A stretch of 64,000 bases of DNA from Halictus rubicundus (lineage: Eukaryota > Arthropoda > Insecta > Hymenoptera > Halictidae). Positions 42,814 to 53,110 of the stretch are shown piece after piece (positions within the stretch are counted from its first letter, which is position 1; every line of letters starts with the position of its first letter). Location of the stretch: assembly GCF_050948215.1 (NCBI RefSeq), contig NC_135151.1:22690720-22754719 (forward strand), written 5' to 3'. The notes under the pieces were generated by a model. The model had not been told where the DNA came from. It did no database searches and saw nothing but the letters and a program-made list of their open reading frames with translations. The translations under genes were made by a program, and so were the position numbers.

Positions 42814-43092
42814 TTATTTGTTTCCACGCGATTCCGAGTATCCCTTCGACGCGTCGCTATCTTCATCTACTGCTCCCCTATTTTCCTTTTTTTGTTTCGG
42901 GACCGACGCCTGATCATCTACAAATGTCTGCACGCGTAGAATCGTCATCAGAATTCTATAGCATCCATCGGATTCGTGTCGGCGATACTCTTCTGTAGTA
43001 TCGCTCTTTGATGTCCCCTTTAAAATTACATTTCCCTCCGTGGTTATCTCGAGACGCAATCTCCCGTCAAACAGCTGCGAATCGTTAGCCAA
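42814..43092 (-). CDS. Small hypothetical protein, 92 aa, tentative
   Basis: The minus-strand frame starts MANDSQLFDGRLRLEITTEG and continues with VILKGTSKSDTTEEYRRHES and a charged tail rich in Lys, Glu, Asp and Ser. The composition (Asp/Glu/Ser/Thr/Lys, few Arg runs) is more protein-like than neighbouring chance frames. No signal peptide, membrane segment or known motif is visible, and I recognise no family. It could be a single-exon small gene, a piece of a larger gene, or chance. Confidence 0.22.
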   Translation of the reverse strand: MANDSQLFDGRLRLEITTEGNVILKGTSKSDTTEEYRRHESDGCYRILMTILRVQTFVDDQASVPKQKKENRGAVDEDSDASKGYSESRGNK

Positions 43093-43541
43093 TCAGCACC
43101 GAACAAAGTAATCTCTACGGTTCCCGGAACGTATCGTGTGTATATGTTTCTCGAGTGCTTTATGCAAATGCTAGATTTATACAAATTTCATATCCGCTGT
43201 AACTGTGGGATTTAACTTTCGGGGGGGATGCAGAATTGGGTAAACTGTTCAGACGTTGTAACGTCGTATTCATATTTAAACGCGTTTAAATTGCATTCCG
43301 TAAATGCGCCACGCGACACGCGTTGTTATCGAATCATTCGTGTTACTCATCTGCCTGCTCCTTCGGTAATTCGCGTAACTTTGTCGTCTACTTTCCTGTT
43401 CGAAATTAAAGTACCTCATCAGATGGCTATGTCGACAGTGATTTAACATTGTCTTCGTTTTTCACCGAATAAAAGAACAAAAAGGCAACAAGAATCAGTT
43501 TGGGCATACAGCTTTACAGTAACAGAGCAATGTGATCACTG
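43093..43541. other. No gene recognised
   Basis: A 72-codon plus-strand frame at 43228-43446 has no recognisable product. Confidence 0.4.
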
Positions 43542-43962
43542 TACTGCGGATTTTATGCATTTCTGACAAAAATGGGTAAGTAGAATTTAAAGGGCTATAT
43601 TAATTGGTTTAGCAAAAAAAATGTATTGGTTTCAGGTTAATAAAATAATTAACCCTTTGCACTCGAAGCTATTTTCACCCCAAAACGAAACCTTTCTTCC
43701 GACCTAGAATATTTCCCTTCTATGTACATATATTTTTCATGTTATACATACGAAAATGGTGCAATTTACTCCTAAAATACTGAAATGTTTACTAATTTGT
43801 TAAATACAAACAAATTTAATCATTTAAAAAATATTTTTAGGGGCGCCTTACAGTCACCGTTCGAGTGCTAAGGGTTAAAAGAATAGAGAAATTTGTATTT
43901 CGCTCCTGTGTTTTACGACCAATGCAAATAATTTTTAATTTTGCATAAAGATCCGCAGTCTA
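43542..43962 (+). mobile_element. TA miniature element, family 6, copy a, split by a TTAA element
   Basis: TACTGCGGATTTTATGCATT on the left, AAGATCCGCAGTCTA on the right. Interior CTCCTGTGTTTTACGACCAA matches copy b. A family 4 element interrupts it; without that it is about 195 bp. Confidence 0.82.
43649..43878 (+). mobile_element. TTAA miniature element, family 4, copy b (nested)
   Basis: TTAA-CCCTTTGCACTCGAAGC on the left, CGAGTGCTAAGGG-TTAA on the right. It matches 28667-28915. It is younger than the family 6 element that holds it. Confidence 0.88.
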
Positions 43963-45482
43963 GTGTTCACTCTCCATTACTGATTGTCCAACATACGTTC
44001 ATTTTCTTTTGTATTCTTTCGTGTTTTTCTCACGCATTCACAAGAAAATAGTTAGATCTAGTGCCGTCGTGCCATAACCTCGTACAGTGATGACTATGTC
44101 CATCTTCGTTTAAATTCTTTTGTGCCTGTCTCCCATTTCCCGTTCCCTTGAGCAACAACATAAAATCGTTTCACCTGACATCGTTACACCGCAATATCAT
44201 AATTCATGACCAATTCACGACACGCCTTCCTCGATCACGACATCAAAACGTGCCACGAAAAGTCAATTATTCCGGACGATAAAAGGTCCGCATCCGAAAT
44301 TGCGGACTCGCTACAATGTTCGTTCTGTTCATTCAAGCACGTTATCGCGATCCACGAATTTTCCACAACAATTAGATAAGAGGCCGGCAGCAAAACTCAG
44401 CGGAAACACACTCAAGCGCAAGTTACACTCAAGTTCGACTTTCCCGTCCGGCAAACAAAGATCCGAAAGATCAAGTAGTAACAGCAGCGCGAATGGCTAA
44501 TAACACATCGCGCGAGCAATTAGGAGTTGTTCGCGAGGCGCGAGCTATAATTCGGCAAGCGGGTTTCAGATACGCGTTGACCGCGGGTTGAGGACGATTA
44601 CCGACAAGCGTCCGTGGTAGTAATTGCCGGTTCTGGTACCGGTGTACGTTTTAGCATGAACCAGAGAGACAGAGAGAGTGAGAGAGAAAGCGTGCGTGCA
44701 CGCGTGCACGCGTCTGCGTTCGTCCAGTGTCGTGATCGGATAACAAGAATCTAGATAACGCAATCGTATACACTGTCGACACTCGAGGGCCGGGCCGGGC
44801 CGGGCCGGGCCGGGACCATTACCCTGTCTCATTCCGTGTATCCGCGCGGTACACAAGTACTTTTCGATTGTTTCCCAGACGACCGGGCGCGCCGGACGAT
44901 TTATGATTCCGCGTTACCGTTCACCGTCGTTTCCCTTCGGGTCTTCGGACGCGGGCGATTTTCACCGACGAGTATACTCGTCCGACGGCATTTCCATTTG
45001 CTCGCGGCGAGCCGCGTCAGATACGCATCACGGCGAATGATTAACGAGCTCTTATCTGGCTTTCCGTCTTCCACGGCCGCGACGATGCGCTCTTTCATTT
45101 GTTATCGACGCCGAAGACGGAAGACGGAAGCCGCCCGTTCGAGAACGAACTGGCCCACTTTCTATTAATCGATCAGCAGCGCCGTGACTGTCGTTCCCGT
45201 ATTCGCGGCTATCGTTAATCTTCTGACAGGTGATTTGTCGGCAATCAACGCGCCGGCATAATTAACCCCTTGTCTTATAATATCGCGGCCGACGCGCCGG
45301 CGATCAGCAAATTGATTTGAATGGACGCGAATGCGCCTCGATCCAGCGGAAACATTATTTTCCGCTGAACCGTGCCGTAGACGTGTGCGCACCATAATCG
45401 GTTCATCTCTTGTCCTATTGACCGGTGGGAAGATTCTGACAGCCTGAGAATTTCTCATTTATTCTTACTGTGGAGCATCTTC
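43963..45482. other. No gene recognised
   Basis: A GGGCC tandem run lies at 44788-44814, and bases 44690-44713 alternate purine and pyrimidine (GTGCGTGCACGCGTGCACGC). Frames in the GC-rich part are chance-like. Confidence 0.45.
44788..44814. repeat. (GGGCC)n run, five units
   Basis: Uninterrupted GGGCC pentanucleotide repeat. Confidence 0.9.
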
Positions 45483-45872
45483 TAGGCGTCGAAGTGTTTA
45501 ACTCGTTCTGAATTTTATACAACGCTCTACAAACTTGCACAGAGAATAAATTTGCTCGATTTTGCGACACATTCTTTGGTGCTGTCCGTTTGTGAATATC
45601 CTATAGATTTGAAAAACCTGTGACACACAGCTATCGATTTTTCAATGAATTCTTTAATAGTATTAGAATTCTTCAATAATAATAATTTCGTAAGTGGAAC
45701 GATCTTCACGATCCCTTACGATCTTCATTTGCTGCACGAATGCAAAAAATATGAGAATGAAAGGAAAAATGCTAAGTTGCCTAGATCCTTACCCATTCTG
45801 TTAAGTTCTAAGGAGTATGTCGCCGGTCTTGCCAAGTATATCAAGGATACAAATATGTACAATATATTGTAA
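45483..45872 (+). pseudogene. Probable non-LTR retrotransposon ORF2 C-terminal remnant
   Basis: One plus-strand frame is protein-like throughout with a single internal stop (TGA at 45618-45620). The upstream part contains YKLAQRINLLDFATHSLVLS then VCEYPID. Downstream comes IPYDLHLLHECKKYENERKN and a C-terminus SKEYVAGLAKYIKDTNMYNI. The 'LHEC.KYE.ER' element and a final 'AKYIKDT' helix resemble the tails of insect non-LTR ORF2 proteins. It is unlike the module at 17161-17409, so it would belong to another clade. No poly(A) tail is obvious; AT-rich sequence follows. Confidence 0.4.
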
Positions 45873-47364
45873 GAAAATGTACCGCGTTGCTAATGACCTT
45901 TGATGTTGAAGCAACATTAAACAATTAAATTATATATATAATGGTAATTTGTGACTACACCCTATTAATTCTATAATCATTTAGTAATAATTTCTTTCGG
46001 TACTGACCACCACTGTTGGAGCGAACATGATCAGCCAATAATTTATACTGTCTTGTAACAAAATTATCGTTTACAACTTACTGTCGCAATGGTTTCATGA
46101 CACGGCCGAGGTGACAGGACAGAGTCCCATGATCGAAGGTGTAACAGAGACCCGATGGGCAGTGTTAAGCGTAATCTACGACGTTAATTTGAACCTAGCG
46201 GGGTGCACATTGGGCGTCGTTGAACGGGGTGGACTAAGCGCGACTTAGAGGGTGGCCGGGCCGCCAAGAAATCTGGAGCAGGGTGCATTGTCTCCGGGCG
46301 GCGGAATTGCGATCGTTAGCGCGTGTGCGCGGTCGCCGCGGCGATTCCCGCGGCAGCATTCGGAAACGTATAATCAGAAAATTATGGCCTCTTCATCGGG
46401 CACCGGGCCGTCCTCTTCGGGCCCCTGCCGCCTTCCCAGTTGATTGTTCCAGAGCTTCGGCGGCCGGCGGAGAAACGAGCACAATAACTTGGAAGCACAG
46501 TTAATACTTCGACGCTGCGCGCACACAGCCGCGGAAAGGAATTACAATGCGAGACGGTGTAATTTGTTTTCGCGATAACGCCCCTGCGGCGGGGGGCGAG
46601 AAAAGAAGGAGTGAGAACGAGGAAAAAAAAGGCAGGTAGCCCACCCCTTTGTAATCGAGTTCAACGGGCACAACGACTGTTATTTCTTCCGCGGGTGCCC
46701 GCCGGAAAGGAAAAGAAATTAGGGGGTCGATCCTGGTGTATATTGAAAACGCTCGTGTACCGGTAATAATTATTCCGCGGCGGAGACTTACGCGGTTACC
46801 GCCGAGAGAACAGAATCAGAAATTAAAACTGCTCCGCGGCGATTCGACCGGTGAATATCGGGACGACTTCCCGCTGATTTTTATGCGGAACGAAGCGCAT
46901 TCTGTTTTCAATGAATACCAACTTTATTCAGTAGCATGCTCGCCGATCTTTCCCCACCTGTTTGCATAATTCCGGAATTTTTGCGCGAATAATGAAACCG
47001 ATGTAATTACGCTATTGTTCGGGTTACCAAGACGGTTCCCCCTGATTCCAGATTTTCCGTTATTCTGTTGCACATCCTCGAACTGTATTAATGTAAAATA
47101 AGATTCTTCATGCTACATAGATCTCATTTTACTTTCATGAAAATGTTTGCCCGCGGTATCGAAACCGTGGCTGATTTGGTAAATGTCGCAAAGTTGTTTA
47201 GTTGGAAGAAAATAATAGAAGTTGGCTACTTTCTTGAATGAGTTACTGTTTCATCCAATTTCTCGGTTGCCCGACGTTATTAAAAATGACGAAGGGAATG
47301 GTACGGCAAGAAAAGTTGCTGCACGAAAAGAAAAATAAGTTATAAGATCTGGTTCAATGTATTA
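45873..47364. other. No gene recognised
   Basis: Bases 45950-45985 (TGACTACACCCTATTAATTC and TATAATCATTTA) match bases 53186-53217 almost exactly; the meaning is unknown. GC-rich frames at 46250-46500 are chance-like. Confidence 0.45.
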
Positions 47365-47376
47365 GGGGGGGGGGGG
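47365..47376. repeat. G12 homopolymer
   Basis: Uninterrupted G-run directly before the mariner remnant. Confidence 0.95.
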
Positions 47377-47378
47377 CA

Positions 47379-47674
47379 TAAGTTTATTTTGAAATCTAAA
47401 AAAAACTTTGTAGTAAATTCAAGTTTTTATTTCATAATTTATTATACAATCTCCATCGTTATCGAGGACAGTTTGGCATCTTTCCTGCAAATTTTCAATT
47501 CCCCTCTTATAGAAATCCAGGGTTCGTCGAGCAAAATATGACTCAAGGTGCCTCAGAAATTATCCTTTTTAGAATATCTTGAACACAGGCTGAAAACTGT
47601 AAAAGAATACGCGTTTCCTCTTCAACGATCGGTACAGAACTCAGGGCAAAAGAAATTTTTTGCAAATAATTGAT
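47379..47674 (-). mobile_element. mariner-like element remnant, copy 3
   Basis: AAGTTTATTTTGAAATC on the left, GCAAATAATTGA on the right. The minus strand encodes SYFARRTLDFYKRGIENLQE then RCQTVLDNDGDCIIN, the longest surviving piece of the transposase C-terminus among the three copies. Otherwise as copies 1 and 2. Confidence 0.78.
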
Positions 47675-48188
47675 TACTTATGGCTAGCCCTAATAGATAG
47701 AAGTGGATATCTTGACTGCTAATGATGGAGTGCGAAATTAGCAAACATTCGCACGCGAAGTCGAGGTTCGGCCTACCAGAAACGCCTCTGAAGTAGCCGG
47801 ATTTGCGCGTCGAGTTCAGCCGCGCACGATTTGCTTCGAAAATTGTTGCCCGATTCGATTGCGAGCTTTAAATTCTCGTTAATTTCTATTTCGCGTGCGT
47901 TTGAGCCGTGCCTGGGACAGTAATTATCTGTCCCTAAATAGATCGTACTCGGCGTGCCGCCGCGTAACTCCGGCGTGCGATTCGCACGCGTCACGGAATC
48001 GCTTATGGGGGGGGGGGGGACAGTTTGCGCGTCATCATCCGTTGCACTTAATTTACCAGGACGCTGACGCGAATTAAATGTTTGATGCGCTTCGTAATTT
48101 TAGTAAACGCTGTCTCGGTCCCGGGATAAGTGCAAAATTGAGTGAACGTTATAGGATTTACAATTTTAATCGGCGATGAATAATTTCG
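47675..48188. other. No gene seen; G12 run
   Basis: A 12-base G-run at 48007-48018 is the only distinct feature. Confidence 0.5.
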
Positions 48189-48599
48189 GTGAATACTTGT
48201 TGCGTTGCGAGCTTTCGAATTTGTAACGTTGCAACAAAATCGATGCAGTTAAAAATATTTCGACGTGCTGTTGGCACAGCGTGTGTATACTCGGTGTTCT
48301 CTAAGATTCGAAAATGTTTTCCGATCGATCGAAAAAGTAATGTTAACCCGGCAAAGAAGTACAATATCGATGGAAATATTTTCGCGTCTGAACAATTTTT
48401 ACCGGCCCCGTTAAGTCGCAATTGTAGAGGCGAAGTAGTCGTTTCGGGTGACAAAGGTGACACGAAACACCCTATGGATCTCCCAATACCGATCGCTCTC
48501 GAGCCTTTTTCGTTCCCCGACTCTCCGATCGGAGTGCGTTCCGTTCGCTGCTATTCTTTTTCAAAGAGAAAATCGTCGAGCGCATCGTTAAAATCGTAA
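48189..48599 (+). CDS. Hypothetical open frame, 136 codons, tentative
   Basis: The frame begins MNTCCVASFRICNVATKSMQ and contains NPAKKYNIDGNIFASEQFLP and DLPIPIALEPFSFPDSPIG. It lies in sequence of moderate GC, where a 136-codon frame is less expected than in the GC islands. The termination TAA overlaps the ATG of a second frame (48599-48847, 82 codons). No family, signal peptide or splice site is recognised. An opposing 101-codon minus-strand frame covers part of it, which weakens the case. Confidence 0.18.
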   Translation: MNTCCVASFRICNVATKSMQLKIFRRAVGTACVYSVFSKIRKCFPIDRKSNVNPAKKYNIDGNIFASEQFLPAPLSRNCRGEVVVSGDKGDTKHPMDLPIPIALEPFSFPDSPIGVRSVRCYSFSKRKSSSASLKS

Positions 48600-49231
48600 T
48601 GCGGTTATTCGCGAGTGCGCTCGGCTCGATGGTTTCGCAGTGGCTCACAACGAAAAATATTCCCGGTATTTTCGGATTGCAACCGAAGTTCCATGCCGTT
48701 CCACGAGCGCCAGACATTTCTAGTTACCGCGATCGCGCGCTGGAATACTCGTCGGCCGTAGTGAAATCTATTGTAAAAATTGTGGCGTTGCACGGAAACC
48801 TGTCACGGCTGTGTCCTCATTCAACCTTACACTTGCTCGATATTTAACTTCAGATTTTAGTGCGCTGCGTATGAAAATTCCAGTCTTCTGCTTTCCCACC
48901 TCCTATCGACGACAAACATTTCCTGTTAAAATTCGTACAAAATATTCCCGGTGAAAACGATGGAAATAGTACCAATTTCGAAAGCCAGCAAATTGTTTAG
49001 ATATTTTTATCGTTGCCGGAGGTCTTCGCGTTTGGTATTTTATTCAGGTTGAACGAAACAATTGCTCGTTTGAAACTCGTATTTCTAATGTTTTTCATTC
49101 AAGGTCAAGGGGACTTCCATGTTGCTCGAATTGTTTTATTGTTAGTTCTTATAATATGTTGGCTACAGCTACTACTTTGAATTGGAATGAAATAGTTGTT
49201 AATTTTAAATTTGTGCTTCATATTAGTGCCG
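48600..49231. other. No gene recognised
   Basis: The 82-codon frame at 48599-48847 has no recognisable product; the remainder is AT-rich. Confidence 0.4.
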
Positions 49232-49350
49232 TATCATCAATGTTTTTAGTCCAAGGTCATTCCAAGGTCATGTTACTCTATGTCGTGCTCTATCATCAAT
49301 GTTTTTAGTCCAGGGTCATTCCAAGGTCATCCTACTCTATATCGTTGATA
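49232..49350. repeat. 59-bp tandem duplication
   Basis: TATCATCAATGTTTTTAGTC at 49232 recurs at 49291, each followed by CATTCCAAGGTCAT and a TACTCTAT block. Confidence 0.92.
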
Positions 49351-50634
49351 TAGTACTGATTTGAGTTACTACGTTAGAGGTAAAACTTTTTTGGAGGTAA
49401 AAAGAGCCTATCAAAAGATTTGTTTGTGACAACAATTTGACTTGTATCTTTTGATCCCAACAGAGTATCGTTGGTGAATGATAATCAGGTGACTCGAGAC
49501 TGAAAACTGCATTGTTTTGTCATGTTTCGGGGCCATTAGCATCAACTTTGGTGCTCCCGGTTCTGTTGTACTATTTCTTTGGGAATGTTCCGGGCATTTT
49601 TCGGTTCCCGGGGCAGCAATAATCCGTCAAGCGATTCTTCCGGGAGTTTATCGTTCGCCGGAGCGGTTGAACAATGTGCTCAGCCGTAACGGCGAAACTT
49701 TGTAATGGAACATGATGAACGATTAATGCGGGCACGTGTTCTTTCGCGGCGGATGCGGGAAGTTTCTTAAGAGTTGTCGACGTATTCGAGGACTCGGCGA
49801 GCCGAGTGTGGAGCCACGGCACGGCACGCCGGCCGGTCGCTAGGTAACGGGAGCAGAACGAAGGAATTCAGTTGAATCCGTCCGTTAATACGTGTCATTA
49901 TTCGCGGGAATCGCCCGGAAATCCCGCGCCTCTCCACGCAGGAAACTTTGTCAATTTGGCGGGCCGATAGTTGCCGCTTTGAGTATGCGACGCGTGTAGA
50001 CGTCGCAGACGCGGACCAGTGGCCAGGCAGACTGGCAGCTATTTAAGGGCCGGCCTTAAACGACGCCGGGAAACTCGCACTCCCGTCGTCGTTTACCTCC
50101 TCCCCTTGTCCACCCCCTCTCCCCGGGGGTTTCTCACTTCCGTTCGCATTGTCCGTCTCTTTCACGGCGAGCTTCGGCGTCGAGATCAAACGCGACTGTT
50201 GCCCGAAGTTTCCCGCATGGCAACTCGCACGGAATTATTAGCTCGCTACGATATCGTATAACGTTCGAAACTCCGGGGGTAGTATCCAACTGAAATGCCC
50301 CGATTGTCCGTTGTACACAAGTGGTCGCGGCTCCACAACCGCCACGCCATGCCACGCCGCGCCACGCCACACCATGCCACGCCGCTGCTTGCTGCTGCTG
50401 CTTCTCTGCAACGAGAGACCAAGTGACCGTCGGACGCCGTCGACTATTCCGCGAAATTTATGCGCACCACTGTGCAATTATCCGGCTGGAAGTGCACTTA
50501 ACGACTTCGGCGTACGAATAAACTCTCGGCGGCTACGAACGTCCGGGGACTACCGCCACTGGCATACCGGGGACAAACGGTATCGGACCCGCCATTCATC
50601 CACGCCTTTCCTGCTATACGTAATTCTTGAACCG
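49351..50634. other. No gene recognised
   Basis: Bases 50338-50386 hold an imperfect CCACGC/CCATGC tandem. Frames around 50019-50742 are chance-like in all six readings. Confidence 0.45.
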
Positions 50635-51225
50635 TTTTACGCCCTCGCCGAGGATTATTCATTCACCTATCGGTCGACAACTGCGCTCAGCGTAATGCAC
50701 TTTTCCGGTGACATCGTTCGTTACCTTCACTGCTTCTTTTAAAATCAATGCTACATTGTAAGTTGAATTGATATTTGAAATGACAAATGTATTCGCAATA
50801 TGTTTCGCAAAAATATATTCTGCGGATTTTATGCGTTTGTGACAGAAATGGGTAGGCGTATTTTGAAACAGTGGAAAGATTAGACAAATTTTAAAATTCT
50901 GTCACATCATTTTCAACCTATTAAACGTATTAAGAATAAAATAAATTGTTTTCGCCCTCGTCGAGGATTATTCATTAACCTATCGGTCGGCAACTGTGCT
51001 CAGCGTAATGCACTTTTCCGGTGACTTCGTTCGTTACCTTCACTGCTTCTTTTAAAATCAACGGTACATTGTGAGTTTAACTGATATTTGAAATGACAAA
51101 AATATTCGCAAGAATATATTCCGCGGATTTTATGCGTTTGTGACAGAAATGGGTAGGCGTATTTTAAAACAGTGGAAAGATTAGACAAATTTAAAAATGC
51201 TGTCACGTCATTTTCAACCTACTAA
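50635..51225. repeat. 313-bp tandem segmental duplication
   Basis: Copy 1 starts at about 50635 and copy 2 at about 50949, offset 313 bases. Shared blocks include GTGCTCAGCGTAATGCACTT (one difference), TCGTTCGTTACCTTCACTGC, TGATATTTGAAATGACAAA and GACAGAAATGGGTAGGCGTA. The two copies differ by scattered substitutions and a small insertion in copy 1 (around 50795-50812). Each copy contains the left end of a family 6 element (TGCGGATTTTATGCG). Confidence 0.9.
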
Positions 51226-51452
51226 CTCATTAACTACCAAATTTTAGAATGAAACAATGAAACTACACTGTCAGGCGTACCGAATATATTTCTGGCGCCG
51301 AGTGGTGTACGTAAAATTCCAAAATCCCCAAATGGGGATCGTGGCAGCTAATGGGTTGAACGTATTAAGAAAGAAAATAAATTTCTATTTCACTCGAGTT
51401 TGTTGCAATTCAGGTAGAAAAATTTTATTTTGCATAAAGGTCCGCCGTCCAG
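51118..51452 (+). mobile_element. TA miniature element, family 6, copy f, with internal insertion
   Basis: TCCGCGGATTTTATGCGTTT on the left, GCATAAAGGTCCGCCGTCCAG on the right. A roughly 135-base segment (51225-51359) interrupts it. In the duplicated copy the left end recurs at 50819 and the element is cut off at about 50945. Confidence 0.7.
51225..51359. mobile_element. Small insertion related to the family 7 ends
   Basis: Begins ATTAACTACCAAATTTTAGA and ends GTGGCAGCTAATGGGTTGA. The last block resembles GTGGCATGGCAGCCAACGTG of family 7, and AAAATTCCAAAATCCCCAAA resembles its inner 'AAAAATTCCATAAAATCG'. Copy 1 of the duplication has the uninterrupted site CAACCTATTAAACGTATTAA (50916-50935), so this insertion is later than the duplication. 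Confidence 0.65.
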
Positions 51453-53110
51453 TGACATCAATGGAACAGATGAACATAGATTTGTTTCCAAACGGATGAA
51501 ATTGCGTCCTATGTCTTACGATATTGTTAGTTCTGAATCTCTAACAGGATCCCTCTCCTTCTTTTTGAAGAAGCAAAATATTTCAAGGAGAACAGAAAAA
51601 AAAAATAAGAAAACGTGTACGTGACCAGAGTCGCTTCTGAAATCCAGATATGCAAAGATTCAAGTATCGTAAAATTCGAAGAAGATAATATCCAAGCAAT
51701 CAGAGCTTCGGAGTCCGAAAGGGGTCGTATCGCATTTAAATTAATCACGCAATTTTCAGCGACGGTGCTCGGCCGGGATAAAGGAGAGAAATCCGAGAGA
51801 GGAAGATAGAAGGAATTCGTGACCGCAGTATGTGCCTCTGTGAAAAACATGCGAGGACAGCGGTGTCCTGGGGGATGGTCCGTGTCGCGCGCGGAAACTT
51901 GTGGGATTCCACAATAGAAACTTCTGTTACGGCAGCCCGAAACGAAGGAAAAGAATCTCCGGCCCGGGGAAGGAGGAAGAAAGAAAAAGAAAAGGGTGAA
52001 AAATATGTTTTCGACATTGACGAACGGCAGGTTGGCCGCGGGAACGGGGGCAGTTAGATAATTCCGTCGCGAGAAGTTGATACGCTGCAACTGGGTTAAA
52101 TTTATCGATCGTTCCCACCCCGGCCCGGCACGGACCGGCCCGGCCCGAAAGAGTCTCGATAACAGTTGACTGAAGTTTGTATCCTGCACTTAACTTTTCA
52201 GCGCTTCGACCGCCGGCGAATCGATCACAGCGGTTTAGAGATGGAACGGCAGCGTGCCGGAGCGGATGCCAAACTAAATGGCATAATGCTTTCGGAACGC
52301 GGAACGGTGCCCACGGGCTGTTGCGCGTTCGAACGACTTGATTAGAAAGCAATAAAGTCACCGTGCGAATAAAAGGATAACGGCGGGCCGATTTGTCGTT
52401 TAGTTAATCCATCAAAGCGTCAAATTGAAACGCATGCGGGGTAATAAAACGAGGTATCGGCCGTGTTCCATCATTTTAATCAGTGTCGATCGCTAATGGC
52501 GCATTTCATGGGCGCATTTATGCCGTTCATCTAATCCCCGCCGGATATTTCATTAGCGTGACCGTGCGACCGAATCAAAGGTAACACTTACTAAAATACC
52601 CGTAATAAAAGCTGCCCCCATCCCCTCCCCTTCGTTCCCCATTGGTCCCTTATCGGTTCACACCTGCGCTACGGGTGCACAGGCGAACCTGTAACGCGTG
52701 CTCACCCACGACTCGTCTCCAGGAGTGTGTGTGTAGGTGTTGCGGGGTAGTTGCCACATGAAACAAACCGCCAGCCTCAATATTGGTCGCCGTGTGATCG
52801 TCGCGCTAAACCACCGGGAGGAACTAGTTGCGAGGCGAGCCGTTGCAGATTTTTGTTTGTCGCTGTTCCTCGCCGACTTGAAATTAACTCGTCAGACTGC
52901 ATAGCCCGCGCGCGCGACATTGTCCGTTCCAGCTCGCCACATAATTCTGGACAAACAATCCTCGGACGCGCGAACACCGGCTGCCCCCATTCAATACGCT
53001 CGCGTGTCTCGCAACTGTTCCCGCTTCGGGATTCATAGACGATTAAATCCTCCATCAATTTTATTGCCCCGCGGATTTCATTCACGCGCGAATCTCTCGG
53101 CACGCGTGTT
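51453..53110. other. No gene recognised
   Basis: The 220-codon minus-strand frame at 51527-52189 mixes Phe/Ser/Arg-rich segments and has no recognisable motif; I treat it as chance. The rest is GC-rich. Confidence 0.4.

Noticed and set aside
51527..52189. 220-codon minus-strand open frame
   Set aside because: Mixed low-complexity composition, no recognisable domain, and competing frames on both strands.
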